33,093 nucleotides of DNA, from IMG/VR virus record IMGVR_UViG_3300020473_000009, positions 1 through 33,093 of that record. One strand, written 5' to 3'. Below the pieces are notes generated by a model. It had not been told where the DNA came from. It saw nothing but the letters and a program-made list of their open reading frames with translations, and ran no database searches. Both the position numbers and the translations under genes were made by a program. The stretch is from a virus. Shown here in pieces: positions 29,951-33,093 of the stretch (positions within the stretch are counted from its first letter, which is position 1; each line of letters starts with the position of its first letter).

Positions 29951-30958
29951 ATGCGCAACGAGACACGAAAGCTTTTTAACGACTTCCAAAATAGGCTCGC
30001 CACCCTGAATGGTGTAGAAAGTGTTGGAGCAAAATTCACTGTTGAACCAAGCATTCAGCAAACGCTAGAAACCCGCATGCAAGAGAGCTCAGAGTTCTTG
30101 AACAGCATTAACGTAATTGGCGTGAATGAACAGCAAGGCGAGAAGTTGGGATTAGGTATCAGCGGCACCATTGCGGGCCGTACTGACACCAACCAGAACG
30201 ACCGCCAGCCAACTGACCCAACCGACATGGAAGGCAGCTCTTACTTCTGTAAGCAGACGAACTTCGATACAGCTTTACGCTATGGCAAGCTGGACGCTTG
30301 GGCTAAGTTCCAGGACTTCCAGACGCGCATTCGCGACGCTATTTTAAAACGCCAGGCATTAGACCGCATCATGATTGGTTTCAACGGCACATCTGCAGCA
30401 GCTCAGTCTGACCGAATAACGAATCCACTACTGCAGGATGTGAACATTGGTTGGCTGCAAAAAATGCGCGACCACGCAGCAGAGCGCGTGATGACTGAAG
30501 TGGTTGACGCCTCTGGTAAAATAACCATAGGCATAAGTGGCGACTATAAAAACCTAGACGCTTTGGTTTATGACATGGTTAATACCCTGATTGACCCTTG
30601 GTATCAGGACGATACCGAACTGGTTGTTTTAACCGGCCGCAAACTACTTTCAGACAAGTACTTCCCACTGGTTAACTCCGACCTGGTACCAACTGAGAAA
30701 ACAGCCGCCGACATGATGATTAGCCAGAAGCGTATTGGCGGTCTGCAGGCGGTACGAGTTCCACACTTCCCTGCAAACACCATTATGGTGACACGCCTGG
30801 ACAACCTCAGCCTTTACTGGCAGGAAGGCTCACGCCGCCGCAACATCATCGACAACCCGAAACGCGACCAAATCGAAAACTACGAGTCAAGCAACGACGC
30901 TTACGTGGTTGAAGACTACGGTTGTGCCGCGGTTGCTGAGAACATTGAGCTGTCTTAA
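29951..30958 (+). CDS. N: Major capsid protein N
   Basis: The 335-residue protein (P2 N 357) begins RNETRKLFNDFQNRLATLNGVESVGAKFTVEPSIQQTLETRMQESSEFL and holds LGLGISGTIAGRTDTNQNDRQP and YFCKQTNFDTALRYGKLDAWAKF, typical of the family with the HK97-like fold. N-terminal processing by O is expected. A hairpin terminator overlaps its stop codon. Confidence 0.96.
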   Translation: MRNETRKLFNDFQNRLATLNGVESVGAKFTVEPSIQQTLETRMQESSEFLNSINVIGVNEQQGEKLGLGISGTIAGRTDTNQNDRQPTDPTDMEGSSYFCKQTNFDTALRYGKLDAWAKFQDFQTRIRDAILKRQALDRIMIGFNGTSAAAQSDRITNPLLQDVNIGWLQKMRDHAAERVMTEVVDASGKITIGISGDYKNLDALVYDMVNTLIDPWYQDDTELVVLTGRKLLSDKYFPLVNSDLVPTEKTAADMMISQKRIGGLQAVRVPHFPANTIMVTRLDNLSLYWQEGSRRRNIIDNPKRDQIENYESSNDAYVVEDYGCAAVAENIELS

Positions 30959-30978
30959 TTGACAGCTCTGCCTTTTTT
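30947..30978 (+). terminator. Internal terminator at the end of the capsid gene
   Basis: GAGCTGTC-TTAATT-GACAGCTC, then TGCC and six T. The stem includes the N stop codon. It probably lowers read-through into M and beyond. Confidence 0.82.
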
Positions 30979-30997
30979 CTAAATTAGGAAGCGAGCT

Positions 30998-31639
30998 ATG
31001 ACCCCCGCCGAAAAACACCGCCAGCGCGTACTGGCAGGAAAACGCACAAGCGAGGATGAAAACGCGTCACGCAAAGGTGCGAACCAGTACGAGCTGATGT
31101 TAATGCAATTGGCTGAGCATAAGCGCAGCCTGAAACAAGCGCAGAGCATTGAGCGCAAAAAAGAAATGAAGTCAAAACTTGTGGCCGAGTATGACAGCTA
31201 CATTGACGGCGTTCTTGAAGCGCAATCAGGTCAGCAGGATGACGTATTGATGACGCTGCTCATTTGGCATATTGATGCCGGCAATTACGACCGAGCATTA
31301 GAAATTGCTGAGTATGCCATCATTCACGACCTGCAAACACCTGACCAGTACGAGCGCACCACTGGCTGCTTAATTGTTGAAGAAATTGCAACAGCCGCTT
31401 TGGCATCAGAAAACGACGAAACACCGTTTAGCCTGGAAACACTGAACCGTGTGCAGGACCTTACGGCTGAACTCGATATGTTTGACCAGGTGCGAGCAAA
31501 GTTCTTCCGCGCATTAGCTGAAGCGCATGAGCGTGAAGGCAATGACGAAGAAGCCATTAGCTACTACGAGAAGGCGTTAAAGCTGCATGACCGTGTTGGC
31601 TGTAAACAGGCGTTAACAGCCCTTAAGAAGAAAGTTTAA
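30998..31639 (+). CDS. M: Terminase small subunit M
   Basis: The 213-residue protein matches P2 gpM: TPAEKHRQRVLAGK near the start, QYELMLMQLAEHKRSLKQAQSIERKKEMKSKLVAEYDSYIDGVLE, and WHIDAGNYDRALEIAEYAI. It binds cos and hands DNA to P. The charged C-terminus (AEAHEREGNDEEAISYYEKALKLHDRVGCKQALTALKKK) includes a TPR-like pattern. The ribosome site AGGAAGCG precedes the ATG. Confidence 0.93.
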   Translation: MTPAEKHRQRVLAGKRTSEDENASRKGANQYELMLMQLAEHKRSLKQAQSIERKKEMKSKLVAEYDSYIDGVLEAQSGQQDDVLMTLLIWHIDAGNYDRALEIAEYAIIHDLQTPDQYERTTGCLIVEEIATAALASENDETPFSLETLNRVQDLTAELDMFDQVRAKFFRALAEAHEREGNDEEAISYYEKALKLHDRVGCKQALTALKKKV

Positions 31640-31654
31640 AAAGACAGTGAGAGC

Positions 31655-31753
31655 AAAGGCTAAGCCTTTACTCGCTAACCGAGCGTAACCCGCGCGTCAG
31701 GCCGGCTCACTCCCTAATTTCTGCTCGCTGAATGACGGGAGTGATCACCGGCC
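31655..31753 (+). other. Structured non-coding spacer between M and L
   Basis: The 130-nt gap between M and L holds AAAGGCT-A-AGCCTTT (31655-31669) and a long imperfect hairpin (GGCCGG..TCACTCCC at 31700-31714 against GGGAGTGA..CCGGCC at 31737-31753). No T run follows, so these are not terminators. They may control L translation or RNA stability. Confidence 0.6.
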
Positions 31754-31769
31754 ATCTACGGAGGTAAAT

Positions 31770-32234
31770 GTGAGTTTCTTTGCAGTAGAGCCAACACAAG
31801 ACAGCCAGCAGATAATTCAAAGCTCAGCCTTTTGGCCTGACATCGACACCGCCAAACTCAGGGCAACTATGCGTCTGGATGGCACCGTGACTAACGAGCG
31901 CTTAATTCACTCAACCATCAATGCCGTATCGTCTGTTAATAGCGAGCTTAAAGAGTGGCGTCAGGGAAAGCTAACTGAAGGCTATGAGTCGCTTGAAGCG
32001 GTACCGGCAGAGCAAATCAACAGCGAAAGCGTGTATGTGCACCTGTACGCTCGCGCCATTTACTCATTGACCAGAGCTAACCTGATAGAGCGCCTGCGCG
32101 ACTACGACACCACCGGTGCCGGCGACAATGACGTTGACGCGCTGGCTGACACCATCACTAACCTTCACCGTGACGCTCGATTTGCCATCCGGGATATTTT
32201 AGGCAAGAACCACTCAACAGTGGAGCTTATCTGA
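31770..32234 (+). CDS. L: Head completion protein L
   Basis: The 154-residue protein matches P2 gpL (169): FWPDIDTAKLRATMRLDGTVTNERLIHSTINAVSSVNSELKEWRQ and YARAIYSLTRANLIERLRDYDTTGAGD. It closes the filled head before tail joining. The start is GTG 31770 behind GGAGG; the ATG overlapping it is read in another frame into TGA. It overlaps X by 1 base. Confidence 0.92.
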   Translation: MSFFAVEPTQDSQQIIQSSAFWPDIDTAKLRATMRLDGTVTNERLIHSTINAVSSVNSELKEWRQGKLTEGYESLEAVPAEQINSESVYVHLYARAIYSLTRANLIERLRDYDTTGAGDNDVDALADTITNLHRDARFAIRDILGKNHSTVELI

Positions 32235-32437
32235 TGGAAGTTCGGGCAAGACAGGGCGACACCGTCGACGCCATTTGTCAGCGCCATTTAAGGCGCACCG
32301 CCGGCGTTACTGAACAAACACTAGAACTTAATCCGGGCCTTGCCGAACTGGGGCCTGTAATTCCGAGAGGGACGCTAATTACACTGCCAGAAGTGACAGC
32401 GCCCCCTCGCAAAAAAATGATACAACTATGGGAATAG
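32234..32437 (+). CDS. X: Tail protein X (LysM-like)
   Basis: This 67-residue LysM-like protein (VRARQGDTVDAICQRHLRRTAGVTEQTLELNPGLAELGPVIPRGTLITLPEV) is equal in length to P2 gpX. It belongs to the tail or baseplate. The TGATG overlap with L gives coupling. Confidence 0.93.
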   Translation: MEVRARQGDTVDAICQRHLRRTAGVTEQTLELNPGLAELGPVIPRGTLITLPEVTAPPRKKMIQLWE

Positions 32438-32443
32438 GCAGCG

Positions 32444-32815
32444 ATGAATGAACCAGTAGGCGCAACCGCAGCGACAACAACAGCAACGACCGCCGCCTTG
32501 GCCGCCCCACTGCTAGGCATTGACCCGCTCATTGCCATTGGCGCCGTAACTGGTGCCGGTATTTTTATTATGAACGAGCAAGGTCACAGCAAAATAAAAG
32601 CCGTGTCCCTGTTCCTTATCTCGGTGGCTTGCGGCTGCCTTGGCGCAAGCATCGCAGCCGACTTAATTGCCACCTTGTTGCCAGGGAAGGTAGAAGTAAG
32701 CCACGGAGTCGGCGCCATTCTCTCAAGCGCCGTATCAGTCCGGATTGTGCAAAAGGTTATAGCGCTGACTGAAACTCAGGCGCTACAAAATCTGATAAAG
32801 GGCAAAACCAAATGA
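32444..32815 (+). CDS. Putative holin or antiholin-like membrane protein
   Basis: The 123-residue protein has three or four hydrophobic segments (about residues 15-30, 32-45, 52-75, 82-105) and a short charged tail. It follows X at 6 nt and overlaps the next membrane protein gene (ATGA at 32812), the place of P2 Y. With two further small membrane proteins nearby, its exact lysis role cannot be decided from sequence. Confidence 0.72.
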   Translation: MNEPVGATAATTTATTAALAAPLLGIDPLIAIGAVTGAGIFIMNEQGHSKIKAVSLFLISVACGCLGASIAADLIATLLPGKVEVSHGVGAILSSAVSVRIVQKVIALTETQALQNLIKGKTK

Positions 32816-33093
32816 CAATTCTCGGTATTGTTCACATTCTTGTTCTGACCATTGTTGCCTTCAGGATAATGCTGTTCACCCGCTCCGGAAGGCACAAGCC
32901 CGTCATATCCGTGCTGGCTTATATCATCATGGTATCGGCCTTTACTGAAGTGATCGTGTACATCACCATACCAGCCTCGGTCAGCCTTGCTCAAATCATG
33001 ATGGAAGCCGCCCTAGCCTTGGCGCTTATTGCGCACCACGGCAACGTGTCTGAGCTTTTCAAAGCCACAAAAAACGGCTCCAAATTAAGCCAG
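32812..33093 (+). CDS. Phage holin, 5' part of a gene split by the circular join
   Basis: The gene starts at ATG 32812 overlapping the previous stop. Two or three hydrophobic segments are visible (ILGIVHILVLTIVAFRIMLF; SVLAYIIMVSAFTEVIVYITI; IMMEAALALALIAHHG). It runs off the right end and continues in frame at position 78 to the stop at 147-149, 117 residues in all. The pattern fits a class of holins found in P2-like phages of gammaproteobacteria. Confidence 0.82.
   Translation, partial: MTILGIVHILVLTIVAFRIMLFTRSGRHKPVISVLAYIIMVSAFTEVIVYITIPASVSLAQIMMEAALALALIAHHGNVSELFKATKNGSKLSQ
33017..33093. repeat. Terminal overlap, right copy
   Basis: Identical to 1-77; see that entry. Unique sequence ends at 33016. 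Confidence 0.93.

Overview
The window is a complete temperate P2-type phage (contractile-tailed myovirus). The first 77 bases are repeated exactly at the end, and a holin reading frame runs across the join, so the molecule is circular with a unique length of about 33,016 bp. Gene content and style suggest a marine gammaproteobacterial host (Alteromonadales- or Vibrionales-like). That host guess rests on overall impression and is weak.

Layout on the circle. The packaging and head block has portal Q and terminase P on the minus strand (26184-28936), diverging from scaffold-protease O, capsid N, small terminase M, head completion L, tail X and lysis genes (29078 through the join to 1800). Tail completion R and S follow (1793-2732). 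Between S and V sits an accessory cassette (2722-5727). Its minus strand carries a RelE/HigB-like toxin, an Xre antitoxin and two antirepressors (P22_AR_N and AntA types). Its plus strand carries an Ash/Icd-like structured region and two small unknown genes. Next come baseplate V-W-J-I, a collar-type fibre protein and a receptor-binding protein whose C-terminus looks like a diversity-generating-retroelement target (5860-11290). Sheath FI, tube FII, chaperone E/E' with the P2 slippery site, a 1169-residue tape measure, U and D follow (11424-18632).

The control and replication block (18629-25529) holds an HTH repressor opposite an Arc-like RHH protein, a CII-like regulator, Ogr, a Toprim primase-helicase in place of P2 gpA, a PrtN-like regulator, a second AntA antirepressor, a zinc protein, SSB, an att-like repeat region and a tyrosine integrase. 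The 654-bp stretch 25530-26183 has no gene. It holds a GGTAAC iteron array inside a long inverted repeat (candidate origin), a cos site nearly identical to that of P2, and the portal-gene terminator.

Late control is coherent. An Ogr-type zinc protein is present with three copies of a 23-bp GTTGT-N13-ACAAC dyad: before V, before FI, and between the divergent P and O genes. V and P both begin exactly 45 nt beyond a dyad and lack a Shine-Dalgarno sequence, suggesting leaderless late mRNAs.

The most unusual structure is a family of perfect or near-perfect palindromes. One lies inside each of the three antirepressor genes, in the AntA genes at the same protein loop, and three more stand in tandem just upstream of the second AntA gene. 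Other points of interest are the retroelement-type variable region with a downstream hairpin but no reverse transcriptase, a C-terminal domain shared by the primase-helicase and the first AntA protein, and a TTATCTTGCATA site shared by the RHH promoter region and the att region.
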